64,000 bases of DNA, taken from the NCBI RefSeq assembly GCF_000227115.2, contig NC_016485.2:596025-660024 (forward strand), written 5' to 3'. The stretch is from Naumovozyma dairenensis CBS 421. Taxonomy: Eukaryota; Ascomycota; Saccharomycetes; Saccharomycetales; Saccharomycetaceae. Below, in pieces: positions 21,208-31,665 of this stretch. Positions within the stretch are counted from its first letter, which is position 1; every line of letters starts with the position of its first letter. Position numbers and translations under genes: made by a program. The notes beneath the pieces were generated by a model. It was not told the DNA's origin and ran no database searches. It saw only the letters and a list, made by a program, of their open reading frames with translations.

Positions 21208-22243
21208 CAAGAATTAAATTTAAAATGGGTATTTTGTCCAGATGAGTCGGTATCAGTGCTGGGCAAGTATCCCATGCTTTATCATTATTATTTGAATGTT
21301 CTCTGTCACAGATTATTTGTTATTACTAAAAACTTTGAAGTAGGAATTATGAAGGATGCTTGAGGTTCAATTTGATGTTTGGACGATTATTAGGATAGAT
21401 TACTCTGAATTAAATATGCGTCGAACTGTGTTAGAATATAACATACTGTTATGAGAACTAACCTAACTACATTATATTTGTAGTTGAAATGACATGCTAT
21501 ACTTGGATCCTGTAATTTTGAAAGAGGTTAGATATCATGAAAGTTTATGTTTGTAACGGTCATTGAATACTGATTTCAACTTCCCATAAGTGCAGCGGTT
21601 ATGTAGTGGTCCGTTAAGTTATGCACTATGCTCGAATATCAATATCGATAAGTATCTCTTGATCGAGCGTACAGCCTCTATTTAGAGTGTCGTGTTAACA
21701 AGGAGTCAGAGGATAATGAAAAGAGTTTTGTTTTATGTATACATGACATCAATGAGAACGAGATGATCCTAAGATGGGTAAGAATCAATTATTACATAAT
21801 AGAAGCGCTATGCTGTAATTATGATAACAATTATTTATGTGCTTGTAGTGTTTCCTTTCTGTTTTATTGTTTTATTGATTCACTGGAATATATTTTATTA
21901 CTACCAGCTTGTCTGTACCACTTGTTGTCCAATGTGAGCGACTAGTAAGTTGAAAAAGTCACTCAAAAGATGGACTTTTTGCAATATAAAAAATTTAAAA
22001 CAATCATGATTTTTATTAGTGTTAATTTTTTTGAATAACGTATATAGCTTTATATATATACATTGGTATTAAGGTTAAAATGTGTTTGTTTTTTGACCGG
22101 GAATAAAATGATGTAGATTTTGGTATTATTTTTTTACTTATTATTTAAATAGTGTTTATTATTATATTATGGTAACTTTTTCTTTTCTTTTCTTTTCTTT
22201 TCTATTAAAAATGCATTGGTCCAAGTAACATCCTATATTACAT
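21208..22243. other. Intergenic tRNA-Arg to HOG1 3' end
   Basis: About 1 kb with no supportable gene. The largest plus-strand ORF (21763-21945, 60 aa) resembles nothing I know. A TTTTC pentamer microsatellite is found at about 22167-22203, just past the HOG1 stop codon. I looked for LTR ends near the tRNA and found none convincing. Confidence 0.4.
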
Positions 22244-23587
22244 TTATTGAAATTCATTGGCATAATGTACTGCTTGATCACCATACCTTGAAATGGCATC
22301 ATTATTTTCGGTATTATTACTATTATTGTTATTATTTTGATGCTCTGTTGATGATATTTGTGACGGAGAAACAGTCGAGCTAATGTTATTATTGTTTAAT
22401 TGATCAGGAGATTTACTTTGTGTTTCTGCTTGTGCTTGTGCTTGTGCTTGTGCCATAGCTTGAGCTTGAGCTTGAGCGGCGGCAGCTGTTGCGGCAGCCA
22501 CTTGGTCATCAAACGTAGCTGTTGTATCTATTTGACCATCTGTACCACCAATCTTATGGAAATCTAATATTTCTGAATACATCATCACTCTCCATGTATC
22601 TACTGGTAAATCCGCATCATTGAAATGCCAATCGAATTTAGCGTCAGCTACAGGTTCATCATTTGGATCATGATATGGAGCTAGGTATGGATGTGTCAAT
22701 GCTTGTGCTGCGGTAACTCTTTTTTTGGGTTCAAAAACTAACATCTTTTCTAATAAATCCACTGCATCAGGTTCTACAGTCTTAAATCTTTGTGAGAATG
22801 GAATTGGATCTCTATGAGGTAATGAAGTAACGAATTTTAAAGTATTTTCCGAACCAATAGTATTAATGACATCTGCTGGAGGAGATCCTAACAAATCCGT
22901 GATTATAGAGAATTGATGAACATGATCCTTACCGGGGAATAAAGGTTTCCCCTCTATCATTTCTGCGAATATACACCCAGCTGACCAAATATCTACTTCC
23001 ACATCGTATTTTTGCCATGTTAACATAATTTCAGGGGCCCTATAATATCTTGTCGAGACGTATCCTGTCATTTGTGGATCTTGAATTCTTGCTAATCCAA
23101 AATCGCAAATTTTCAAATCACAGTTTTCGTTAATAAGAATATTACTTGGTTTTAAATCTCTATGAATTACACCTGCTGAATGAACATATTTCAAACCTCT
23201 TAGTATTTGATACAAGAAATATTGAACGAATTGTTTTTCCAGTGGTCTTGTTTGTAAAAGACGATGTAAATCAGTACCTTGTAATTCAGTGACGAAATAA
23301 ATGTCTTCTAATGGAGAAAGGAAGATATCTTGTAAACATATTAAATTTTCATGAGTTAAATGTTTCAATAATTTCAATTCTCTATATGTTCTCTTTGCCA
23401 ATACTGCTGTAGAAAAGGGTTTCATGATTTTCTTAATGGCTACTGGTTGATTTGTTAAATTATCCGTGGCAGAACAGACTAATCCGAAGGCACCCATCCC
23501 AACTGGGTTTAAATCTGCATATCTGTTAGTTATTTCAAAGACAGTTCCAAATATTTGGGTTCTGATGAACTCTTCGTTTGTGGCCAT
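22244..23587 (-). CDS. HOG1: Hog1 MAP kinase (p38/high-osmolarity glycerol pathway)
   Basis: Stress-activated MAP kinase of the HOG osmoregulation pathway. 447 residues against 435 in S. cerevisiae, nearly identical over the kinase domain (23-302). Visible are the GMGAFGLV P-loop, the ATP lysine in PVAIKKIMK (Lys52), HRDLKPSN, the DFG at CDFGLA, and the TGY activation motif in [14 protein letters not shown] (Thr174, Tyr176) that Pbs2 phosphorylates. A common-docking region ([18 protein letters not shown]) follows. The tail differs: an Ala-Gln repeat ([12 protein letters not shown]) and an Asn/Ser-rich end, both low complexity. Confidence 0.97.
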   Translation of the reverse strand: MATNEEFIRTQIFGTVFEITNRYADLNPVGMGAFGLVCSATDNLTNQPVAIKKIMKPFSTAVLAKRTYRELKLLKHLTHENLICLQDIFLSPLEDIYFVTELQGTDLHRLLQTRPLEKQFVQYFLYQILRGLKYVHSAGVIHRDLKPSNILINENCDLKICDFGLARIQDPQMTGYVSTRYYRAPEIMLTWQKYDVEVDIWSAGCIFAEMIEGKPLFPGKDHVHQFSIITDLLGSPPADVINTIGSENTLKFVTSLPHRDPIPFSQRFKTVEPDAVDLLEKMLVFEPKKRVTAAQALTHPYLAPYHDPNDEPVADAKFDWHFNDADLPVDTWRVMMYSEILDFHKIGGTDGQIDTTATFDDQVAAATAAAAQAQAQAMAQAQAQAQAETQSKSPDQLNNNNISSTVSPSQISSTEHQNNNNNSNNTENNDAISRYGDQAVHYANEFQ

Positions 23588-24718
23588 TATTTACTTAATT
23601 GTATGCCTATTCTTTTTTTTACTTCTTTTATAATCTATGTGGCGTTATAAAGTACTTTTCTTTCGATATGTCAATTGTATGGATATACTCCAGATCTGTA
23701 AAGGAAGATGGTAAATATTGGATTACGAATAGTACTAAACAAAAGTTGTAATTAAAGCAAACGTTTCAAAAAGGCACCGATATTGATTATATTGGAATGA
23801 TGTTACGTAGAAGAACCGTTCGTTGGTTCGTTTGTCCTAAGTATATACTATAGGGTATGGAGTTATTAGTGGAGTTCCTTTAAAAAAACTGTTGTGTACG
23901 TACATATGTCCTTCTTTCATAAATTCCCGTTGGTAATTAGAAGCATTACCCGGAGTGCTCAGTATTTATGATTGCAGTGAAACACACAAAAATATATATA
24001 AGTTATAAGTAGTTAAGTAGTTAGTCAAGCTACTGTGTACCTGGAATAGGTGTAGATGACAAAGAAAGGTCAACGGGAGTATAGCATTTTAAATACCTCC
24101 TAGTGTTCAAAAGCAACTTTTATTTTATTATAATTAAGTACAGTCTATGATACTACACCATTGTTTTTAAGGGGTTTCTTTTCCGAGCCCTTATGGCAGT
24201 TGCAATTACTATATGGTTATTTAAGTTTTTTAGACCTAAGTCAGTTCTTGGTAACTACGCTGAGCTCCTGTTTCAAACAATGTTGATGTATACTGACTAT
24301 TGGAGGAGAACAAATTTTTGACATATAATTTAGGAGCTTGATCTTAACATTATAAAACAAGATTTAACAACAACGGAGTTTATGAAGACGTTTGCGTACA
24401 TATGCCTCTTGTAATTATTTATAATTATTTATAGTTTCATAACCATAGTTTACATCTACCTCAAATATGGGAGAAGTATGATAACGGTTCTCAGAAAACA
24501 CCGTACATATTGAAACGGATTCATGCACCTTGTGGAACATCTTCCAATTTCCGTTTCAAATGGATTTTTAAGCACGAGTTCATTTGTTATTATTATTTAA
24601 TTTTTGTTTATTTTCCCTATGATGATATTTTCTTTTTGGAATCGATAAGAGATTAAGAAAAACCTATAAAGTGGAATCAAAAAATAAATAAAACTGGCGA
24701 GTTACCAAGACGCGAAGA

Positions 24719-24737
24719 CGCGAAAAACAGAACGCGT
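24719..24737. promoter_or_regulatory. SBF/MBF-like site cluster
   Basis: CGCGAAAA (24719-24726) resembles an SCB, and ACGCGT (24732-24737) is a perfect MCB; a further CGCGAAG lies just before. They sit about 1.1 kb from both HOG1 and CCW12. Sequence match only. Confidence 0.35.
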
Positions 24738-25120
24738 CAAGAAACTGTACGTTTGAAACGTTTTTAGTATTTTGGATAAGCACGGTTTTCGTTTCTAAAA
24801 AAAGCAATTAGCTTAACCGCGGAGTTGGACTATTTACTTGATTCCTAAAATAGTAACACAAGGCTGGGTCAAGAAAAATTCGCAGAGAGAGGGGGGGGGG
24901 AAGGTTAGAGAGGAAAAAATGTGAAACCAATACAATTCATACGCTAATTCCACTGGTCATTTCTTTTTTTCGAACTTTCTGCGGGTTCTGTTTATGCATG
25001 TACGGGAAAGTTGCTGAGAAGATGGCGTACCGTTCAATTATATTTTGCTCCCGTCTCACGGTCGTGGAAAGTATCAGCCCGAAGCGGGAATCCAGGGGCC
25101 AAAAAACGCGTCCCAAATGC

Positions 25121-25133
25121 GGTGTGTGGGTGG
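25121..25133 (-). promoter_or_regulatory. Rap1-like site upstream of CCW12
   Basis: The minus strand reads CCACCCACACACC, close to the Rap1 consensus. A second, weaker CACACACC element lies at about 25175-25183. Rap1 is a plausible driver of this highly expressed wall-protein gene. The distance to the ATG is about 720 bp, typical of a long yeast UAS. Confidence 0.45.
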
Positions 25134-25683
25134 ATGCTACAGTCCCTATATTTCCTCTTTGGGACACTCCCCCCACACACCACCTTACTCTGTGCGGTGG
25201 ATAAATTCCGAAAGCCATCTCTTCCAGACAAACACCCGTGCGTTTCCAAATGAAAAATATGAAATACAAAGCACTTTTGTTGCTCGAGAGGCGACGCAGC
25301 AGAAAACTTTTCCTTCTGGTTGAGGAAGACAAAATGCCCCGCACAAAACATTTGAAACCTTTTTTTTTCGCGGTGTTTATTTTTCTCATAGTTTCCGTCA
25401 AATCCTAACCATTTTGGTACGTTATTTTCTCAGAACAACTCAGATTCTACCATTTAGACCTCAACTTAATCTCGAAATCGAAAAAATTCTTCTCCCTCGA
25501 CCACTGTATGGAAAATACAGAACTATCAGTTTGCTTTGCTTTGCAGGTCGTTTTTGTTGCTTGTTCTGTGCTTGTTTGTTTGCGTTCTTGCTTGGTTGCA
25601 CGCAAATCATGTAAACAACAACTGACTGAATATCTATCTAATCTTGAATTCCCAAAAAAATAAAATTTGATCGTCCAACAAAG

Positions 25684-25690
25684 TATATAA
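25684..25690 (+). promoter_or_regulatory. TATA box of CCW12
   Basis: TATATAA, 165-171 bp before the CCW12 ATG and followed by a C/T-rich leader, as expected for a strongly expressed yeast gene. Confidence 0.6.
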
Positions 25691-25854
25691 ACTCAAGTGT
25701 CATTTATTTTCAAGTTTTCTTCAGTTCTTACCTTTCCCATATTTTTCTCTCTATCTATTTCTTTCTCTTTTTACATATCCCCAAGAAATCAATCTTCTGT
25801 CATTCGCTTTAACAACAAAAACTTTTTTACAAACCCAACCCAACAACTTTAAAA

Positions 25855-26248
25855 ATGCAATTCTCTACTGTCGCTACTATCGCTGCCGTCGCCTCCGTTG
25901 CCTCCGCCGCCGCTAATGTCACCACTGCCACCACCCACAAGGACATCTACCACCTACGTTACCATCACTGACTGTGAAGAACATGTCTGTAAGGAAACTG
26001 TCTCCCCAGCTTTAGTCTCTACTGCTACTGTCACTGTCAACAACCAAGTCACTGAATACACTACTTACTGTCCAATTTCTACTGAACACCACAACTCCAC
26101 CACCAAGGCTTCCCCAACCTCTACCAAGGCTCAAACCAAGAATGCTACCTCTTCTCACACCATCCACTCTTCTTACACTGGTGCTGCCGTTAAGGCTTTA
26201 CCAGCTGCTGGTGCTTTGATGGCCGGTGTCGCTGCTTTGTTATTATAA
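25855..26248 (+). pseudogene. CCW12: CCW12-like GPI cell-wall mannoprotein, frameshifted as given
   Basis: Small, abundant covalently linked cell-wall protein. The ATG at 25855 opens a signal peptide (MQFSTVATIAAVASVASA) matching S. cerevisiae Ccw12, but this frame stops after 38 codons. The next frame carries the rest: STTYVTITDCEEHVC, ETVSPALVSTATVTV, a Ser/Thr-rich stalk, and the GPI signal ending AGALMAGVAALLL. The change of frame must lie between about 25930 and 25946. Removing one C from the CCC at 25934-25936 would give one continuous protein close to 130 residues. Codon use is strongly biased in both frames and both parts are well conserved. I therefore infer a single-base homopolymer sequencing error in an intact gene more than real decay. 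Confidence 0.85.
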
Positions 26249-27389
26249 GTTATTTTCTAATAATCTTTAAAAATCTTTTTATTTTAAGAAGAAAAAACAA
26301 TTTTTATCATATTCTAAAATTCTTATACATTTAACAAAACGAAAAACAATCGGAAACAAATTGCAACAAACAAGAAAAACCTTCTTTAAGAGAATATAGT
26401 AATAGTTTATCCAAGAATTTTTCCTCAAATATAATTGATGTTGATTTAAGGATTATACTACTATATGTTCAATTAATGAAATCTTTTTTTTTTCTGAATA
26501 ATTTTAAATAATTTTTATATAATATATTAAATTTTTCTATTTTTGGGGGTACTTTTAACAAATTAATAAATATCATACAACATAACATACAAAAATTTCT
26601 TTTATATTAACATGAAAATTATTTAAAAATTTAATCAATCTTTCTTTTTCTCATATATTTTCAAAAAGATAACAATAATAACACACAAGGCAATAGTAGT
26701 AGCACCATATATTATATATACTTTGTATGTGTCAACGACAGCAAGAAAAAATGGGGTTCTCAGAGCTATTGATTGGCATGGGTCTCCTCTTCCCACCCAA
26801 GTTTAAACTGCTCTAAAAAACCTTAAAAATCTACCATAAGCCAACTCCAGCTCTTAAAGTAAAGTTAATTTAGAAAACATTTTAAAAGGCTGTTTACTTT
26901 GCGTTGTAAACAGAAATTATATTAGACTTACTTACCAGCACTTATTTAAACTATATTGGAAGCTGTATCAATAAAAAGGGATCAACATCGATGTATACAT
27001 TATCTTCAGCTGCTATTAGTCAATATAAATAAATATACTACCTTAGCATATGACGATATTCTATGCTTAAACATGACTTTTACAAGATCTGTATAAACCC
27101 TATGGGTCATAATGGTAGGACCTAATTTTTACCTTATTTCCTGAACTCTCTTTATAAGAAGATGTGGGAAATTGTTACATAATACCGTATATGATAGTTA
27201 TTTAAAGAAGGTCGAGTGAGATTCAAATATTTAATCTTGAATTATAATTATAATTTTTCATAGGAAAATCTAGATAACTTAATCAATAAATTTAAAAAAT
27301 AGACTATATAAGGTAACGTTACTTATTAGGCATGAAAGGCGTAGGGGATGAGTGGATTCATGAAAAGGTAGAGAGAAAATAAAAAACAT
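26249..27389. other. Convergent 3' region of CCW12 and AHP1
   Basis: 1.14 kb, very AT-rich, no gene seen. It is unusually long for a convergent intergenic region in a compact yeast genome, but I find no ORF, tRNA or LTR end in it. Confidence 0.45.
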
Positions 27390-27923
27390 TTATAATTTAC
27401 TCAAAACAGTTTCGACAGAGGTAACTGTAACATCAGTAACTGGATGTTCTTCAGCAGCAGCATAAGTAACTTTACCATCCTTAACGATGACGACCCATCT
27501 ACCACTCCAGAAGACATCATCACCAACTGGCATTTCATAACCTAATGACTTAATGAAGTTACAACCAGCATCACTAGCGAACTTAATATGGGTGGTATCA
27601 GTGACACCCAAGTTCTTAGCCCAAGCTTGGTTAGCGAATGGGTTGTCAACAGTCACAACGACGACTTGATCGACATGCTTGTCTTGAACCAATTCATTCA
27701 AATAGGTGATGTAACCTGGGATGTGAGAGACTGAACAAGTTGGAGAGAAGGCAGCTGGAGCACCTGTGATGACGACAGTCTTGTTTTCCTTGATGAAATC
27801 ACCCCATTTGACAGTTTGTGGCATCTTACAAGCTTCTTGGTCAGCATCACTTTTACTGATGGCAATGTATTGGAATTTGTAGTCCTTAGCTGGGAATGGT
27901 TGGTTAACTGTGACGGCGGCCAT
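27390..27923 (-). CDS. AHP1: Alkyl hydroperoxide reductase Ahp1 (thiol-specific peroxiredoxin, Prx5 type)
   Basis: Peroxiredoxin that reduces alkyl hydroperoxides using thioredoxin. 177 residues against 176 in S. cerevisiae. All three key cysteines are present: the peroxidatic Cys63 in FSPTCSVSHIPGY, the resolving Cys32 in DQEACKMPQ, and Cys121 in SDAGCNFIKSLGY. Lys33, next to Cys32, matches the lysine that is urmylated in S. cerevisiae. Codon use is strongly biased, which fits high expression. It is divergent from the YLR108C homolog. Confidence 0.97.
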   Translation of the reverse strand: MAAVTVNQPFPAKDYKFQYIAISKSDADQEACKMPQTVKWGDFIKENKTVVITGAPAAFSPTCSVSHIPGYITYLNELVQDKHVDQVVVVTVDNPFANQAWAKNLGVTDTTHIKFASDAGCNFIKSLGYEMPVGDDVFWSGRWVVIVKDGKVTYAAAEEHPVTDVTVTSVETVLSKL

Positions 27924-29287
27924 TGTGTTTTTTTATTGAGTTTGTTGTGAGTAAGTTTGTTTTTGTCTTGTTATTCTAAATCAATTGAAGTTTTTGATCG
28001 ATACTGTTTTATGTTATGTATGAAACAAGAGAGAGAAAGGATTGAATTAAAATTGATTCATGAAATATCTTTTCCCCTTTTATATATAAATTTTTTTACA
28101 TCATAAGAGTGTGAAAGTTAATCGATATTATTGCTTTTCATTCTCGAGCCAGTTAGGAAAAGTACATAGGTAAGTACGTAAGCAAGCAAATAAGTCAACA
28201 AAAAAGGGCCGGATTCCAAGAGAGAGCGCACGTATATTTTAGTGTAAAATCGTATATTGTTCTATTATTTTCATTATTTATTATTTCTTTAACCCCTAAA
28301 GTGCATCTTGTTACCTAACTTCAATCAACGAATGCACAATCTCTCCGTAGAGATAGCAAGAATCTCTACGTAAGCACGTAAGTACGGGACTGCCATATGT
28401 CACAACTTCCACAGTAAAAAATGTTGTCATTACATCAATTAATTAATTAAGGGTGTTTAAGGCTGGAAGTGGAGAAATTATTTCTTTGATGGTCAACAAA
28501 TTCGCCACTGGAAGAAGCCCTTTGTTGCCCTCGTCGTCACCCAATTTTTCTATCTTTCGGCAAGTTCGTACGAAGGTTTCTCCGGGTAGGGGGTCGGAGG
28601 CGCCGACTATCAAAGGCTAATTTGAAGAGTTCTAGCCCCTGGCCAATCATAATTTGCTGACAACTTCACACCCAAATGCGTTGGAGCAGTGGTTTTTTCA
28701 ATGATTGTTATAATTTAGAGCCCATAGCAATAGGTTTCAGAGGGGTGATAATAGCTATTATGAAGGGCTAACTCAATATACTGGATTTAAAATCAGCTCT
28801 TATGTGAAGAAGCCCTGAAAGAGAAAAACCAAGTACGGGTAACACCGTTGTTTTGCGAACATTACTAATTGGAACATTCTTCAACGGAGGGTAACCCTAA
28901 TGCCTTTTTCTGCCAACCAGGAGTCCCGAAGAAGAAGAAGAAGAAGAAGATTTCATTGTTCTCTGGAGTTGTCCCTCTGCGCCTATTTCTTGGACTTGCT
29001 CTGTTAGAGAGTTTGGATTATTAATACATAAACTCGATGAGGTATCTGACAAATTTTCCAATTAGCAAATAGATAGTACACTGTAGTGAACTTGTTTCTA
29101 TGTACAACCACTTTGTTTTAACACATTAAATATAATATTCTATTTAGTTGATTGCTGTTGCAAAGTATTCATCTTACTTTAAAGTATACCTCTTTTATGA
29201 ACTTTTGTATTTCAACTATGGCATCGCTCTCACCTTTCCCTTAAAGCAACACTATTGCAATCAAAATCAATCATCGCAAAAAAGATC
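27924..29287. other. Divergent upstream region AHP1/YLR108C
   Basis: 1.36 kb without a gene. A GC-richer part (28500-28650) has two stress-response-element cores (AGGGG at 28588-28592 and CCCCT at 28637-28641) and a CCAAT at about 28644-28648. A 9-bp inverted repeat (28346-28354 and 28362-28370) and a GAA trinucleotide run (28928-28951) are also present. Confidence 0.5.
28081..28088 (-). promoter_or_regulatory. TATA box of AHP1
   Basis: A TATATATA element about 160 bp upstream of the AHP1 ATG on the minus strand. TTACGTA-like half sites near 28171-28178 and 28366-28373 could be weak Yap1-type elements, but none is a full consensus. Confidence 0.45.
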
Positions 29288-30922
29288 ATGAGCACTGCAA
29301 AGAAAGAACAAACCACTACCCCAACAACGGAAGATTTCCTACCATGGGACCAAATTTACACCATCCAAATTGGCCAACAATCCTTCAAACTAAACGGATC
29401 CTCACTGAATTCAGATGGTCCCAATTTCTTCACCAGATATTTCCAAACACACACCATGGTTGAAAATAACTCATTATTCATAGACAGAGACCCAGAAATC
29501 TTCCACACCATAACGAAACATCTTCAAGGTTATTTCATCGACATAAAAGATGAGTACGAATACACCATGTTATTTACTGACTCCATCTATTATGGATTCC
29601 CACGTTTGAGACAACTATTTAAGGATTCAGAATATTATTTCGCTAATGTCGGAGGGAAATCATTCAAGATCCCTAAATCATTGTTCAGAAGGGAAGGGGA
29701 TTCATTGAATTATTTCCAAATCATTTTGAATTCATTCTATAAGGAGGTTGAACAACGGATCGTGGAGAAGAATCTCGTGAAGACTCCATTGCCTCCTTCG
29801 TATGTTCCTAGATCTGCTGAATTTTTCCAGGATTTGTTGACGTTATTGAGTGGGACTTCATTGGAATTGTCAGATGAGAAAAGAGAGTCGTTGGCGGAGG
29901 AATGTCGGTACTATAGGTTCTTGAATTTGGAACAAAAATTGACAAAGTCGAGTATTATTTATAATCCGTTGTCTACTTTGGAGGAGATTGTCATCCCTTT
30001 GAAAGATTTGAAAAGGAGAGGATTGAGGTTTCATTCTAATTCAAACTCTTCTAATCAACATACTTCATCATCTTCTTTGAATCGATGTTTAGATACCGTG
30101 GGGAATAGAGCTAATTGTAATGGCGGTATTAAGAGCAAACCATCATCTACAGATGTAAGTAGTAACTCAAGTGCTAGTAGTAGTAGTAGTAGTAGTAGTT
30201 GTAGTAATAATTCATCTGATAACGAAAGAGAAGAACCTGCATCTAAGAAATTAAAGAAAGAAAATATGGGAGGTGTACAGGAAAATTGTACTACCAAGAA
30301 ACATAGTAACAAAAACAAGGCATGGTCGATTGTTACTTATAAGAAACCATACGTGGATAAATATTCCCGTGATTTAATTTTCCAAATCGATTCCACTGAA
30401 TGTATGTTAATGTTCAATAAGAAAAACAAGATGATCCACGTGGATTTAATTGGTAGAAACTTCGAAACATTTGAATCGATTTTCACTTCACCCCTTTTCC
30501 AAAATTCAAATGAAGAAATTGACCTTTCCAAATTCAAAATCCAATTACCATCTTCAGATACTACTACTTCCAAGTCTTCAAAAGAAAATCCAAGTGTGAG
30601 GCAAACCCAATCAAACAATGGTACTTTAAACTCGGCCGCATCCCATTTAATACTTCCTGCATGTATTTCAATTTGTGATTTATACGTTAACGGAGTCAAA
30701 TGTCCAAATATTTGCTCTTTAATTAATGACACAAAGTATAATGAAAATATTATACATCGTGAGAAAGATGACTCAATCACCTACGCCCCTGGTATTAATT
30801 TATATTTGACTAAATCATTATGGAAATTAGGTGTTAAAGATGGCAAAATTATGTTAATCGCAATTAAGGCAGAAGCTTTTAGCGGTATTAAAGAATACAA
30901 TAAGTTAATTCAATTCATATAG
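29288..30922 (+). CDS. BTB/POZ-like (T1-type) domain protein, YLR108C/YDR132C family
   Basis: 544 residues from ATG 29288 (MSTAKKEQ), against 485 for S. cerevisiae YLR108C. The N-terminal block WDQIYTIQIGQQSFKLNGSSL, with NFFTRYFQTH, is a potassium-channel tetramerisation-type BTB fold. A second related block (YFANVGGKSFKIPKSLF) begins near residue 117. A serine/asparagine-rich insert (about 250-330) contains a basic KKLKKE patch. The C-terminal part (WSIVTYKKPYVDKYSRDL onward) is conserved but of unknown role. The family is a whole-genome-duplication pair in S. cerevisiae with no firm function; nuclear location is reported for YLR108C. The upstream 33 bp of open frame start at a TTG and are not used. 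Confidence 0.87.
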   Translation: MSTAKKEQTTTPTTEDFLPWDQIYTIQIGQQSFKLNGSSLNSDGPNFFTRYFQTHTMVENNSLFIDRDPEIFHTITKHLQGYFIDIKDEYEYTMLFTDSIYYGFPRLRQLFKDSEYYFANVGGKSFKIPKSLFRREGDSLNYFQIILNSFYKEVEQRIVEKNLVKTPLPPSYVPRSAEFFQDLLTLLSGTSLELSDEKRESLAEECRYYRFLNLEQKLTKSSIIYNPLSTLEEIVIPLKDLKRRGLRFHSNSNSSNQHTSSSSLNRCLDTVGNRANCNGGIKSKPSSTDVSSNSSASSSSSSSSCSNNSSDNEREEPASKKLKKENMGGVQENCTTKKHSNKNKAWSIVTYKKPYVDKYSRDLIFQIDSTECMLMFNKKNKMIHVDLIGRNFETFESIFTSPLFQNSNEEIDLSKFKIQLPSSDTTTSKSSKENPSVRQTQSNNGTLNSAASHLILPACISICDLYVNGVKCPNICSLINDTKYNENIIHREKDDSITYAPGINLYLTKSLWKLGVKDGKIMLIAIKAEAFSGIKEYNKLIQFI

Positions 30923-31058
30923 AACAAAACAGATACATACATATATATAGGTTTATATTTCCCTTTTTATCAATATTATATCACCATGTTTCTCCACTCA
31001 TCTATTTATTCAAAGAAAATTGTTAGCGGCTAAGACTCTCAGATCGTAAATTCGGCAA

Positions 31059-31067
31059 GACTCGAAC
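31059..31067 (-). promoter_or_regulatory. Downstream B block of the U6 gene
   Basis: The minus strand reads GTTCGAGTC, a good match to the TFIIIC B-box consensus GWTCRANNC. It is about 130 bp beyond the U6 terminator, the same unusual downstream placement known for S. cerevisiae SNR6. Confidence 0.8.
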
Positions 31068-31203
31068 TGACGTGAACACCAGGAAAAACTATCAACATTA
31101 TTAACTTGTAGCTGTCAGATTGATAAAAAGAAGTATACCGGTAGGTTCATAGGCGTAGTTAAAAGTAGAACTAAATTAATAACCTCTCAAAGATATTCAA
31201 AAA

Positions 31204-31313
31204 AAAACGAATAAATCTCTTTGTAAAACGGTTCATCCTTATGCAGGGGAACTGCTGATCATCTCTGTATTGTTTCAAATTGACCAAATGTCCACGAAGG
31301 GTTACTCCGGGAC
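31204..31313 (-). ncRNA. SNR6: U6 spliceosomal snRNA
   Basis: Catalytic snRNA of the spliceosome, made by RNA polymerase III. From GTAACCC to the 3' T run it follows S. cerevisiae U6 with about one base missing near the 3' end. It contains the ACAGAGA box (31262-31268), the AGC triad (31254-31256) and the internal stem-loop, and ends in a T9 tract (31199-31207) that is the Pol III terminator. The first ~9-12 nt differ from S. cerevisiae but can still form a 5' hairpin (TCC-C-GGA). The 5' end could be 31313 or up to 31316. A TATTGTA at 31344-31350 may be the TATA element. It lies between REX3 and the YLR108C homolog, the position of SNR6 in S. cerevisiae. Confidence 0.96.
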
Positions 31314-31316
31314 GAC

Positions 31317-31665
31317 GTTTAAGTTTTTCATCTCCCTATGATGTACAATATTTTAGCACGTGCCAGAAAAACTACCTTATAGTTTCCATTAGAAGAAGTA
31401 CATTCATCCCAACCAGATCTTGTTGCTCTTGGCTTTCCAATATCTTTGTGGTACCGTCAGTGTTATTCTTTTCAGTATCTGGCCATACTTGAGACATATA
31501 TTCCAAGGTTGATAGCTCTTAAAGAAGTTACTTTATTGCGTAAGTGCAAAAAAATGGAAAGGAATATTTTTATATATTCGTGACTTTATGTAATCTACGA
31601 ACTGCAAATGCTATTGGACATGTCACTCAATACACTAGGATGCATATATACAGAATGTTAATATT
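31317..31665. other. Intergenic between U6 and REX3 3' end
   Basis: U6 upstream promoter and REX3 terminator sequence. Nothing else recognised. Confidence 0.4.

Larger units (their letters stand above)
23588..25854. other. Long divergent upstream region between HOG1 and CCW12
   Basis: 2.27 kb without a supportable gene. It contains SBF/MBF-like sites (CGCGAAAA at 24719, ACGCGT at 24732 and 25106), a G10 run (24891-24900), and a GC-richer block (about 25010-25330) that is open in several frames on both strands and holds Rap1-like sites. Two S. cerevisiae ORFs at this place (YLR111W, YLR112W) are classed as dubious, and nothing here supports a protein. Confidence 0.55.

Noticed and set aside
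24150..24190. Possible centromere CDEIII-like TTCCGA
   Set aside because: Spacing to the TGTTT part is wrong, and no CDEI or 80-90-bp AT-rich CDEII lies beside it; HOG1-CCW12 is not centromeric in relatives.
24937..25401. 154-codon minus-strand ORF upstream of CCW12, with several overlapping ORFs
   Set aside because: Five or more frames are open over the same GC-richer block, none starts with a conserved protein and no homolog is recognised; it behaves like promoter DNA.
31021..31090. tRNA-like T-loop sequence downstream of the YLR108C homolog
   Set aside because: No cloverleaf can be made; it is explained as the downstream B block of the U6 gene.
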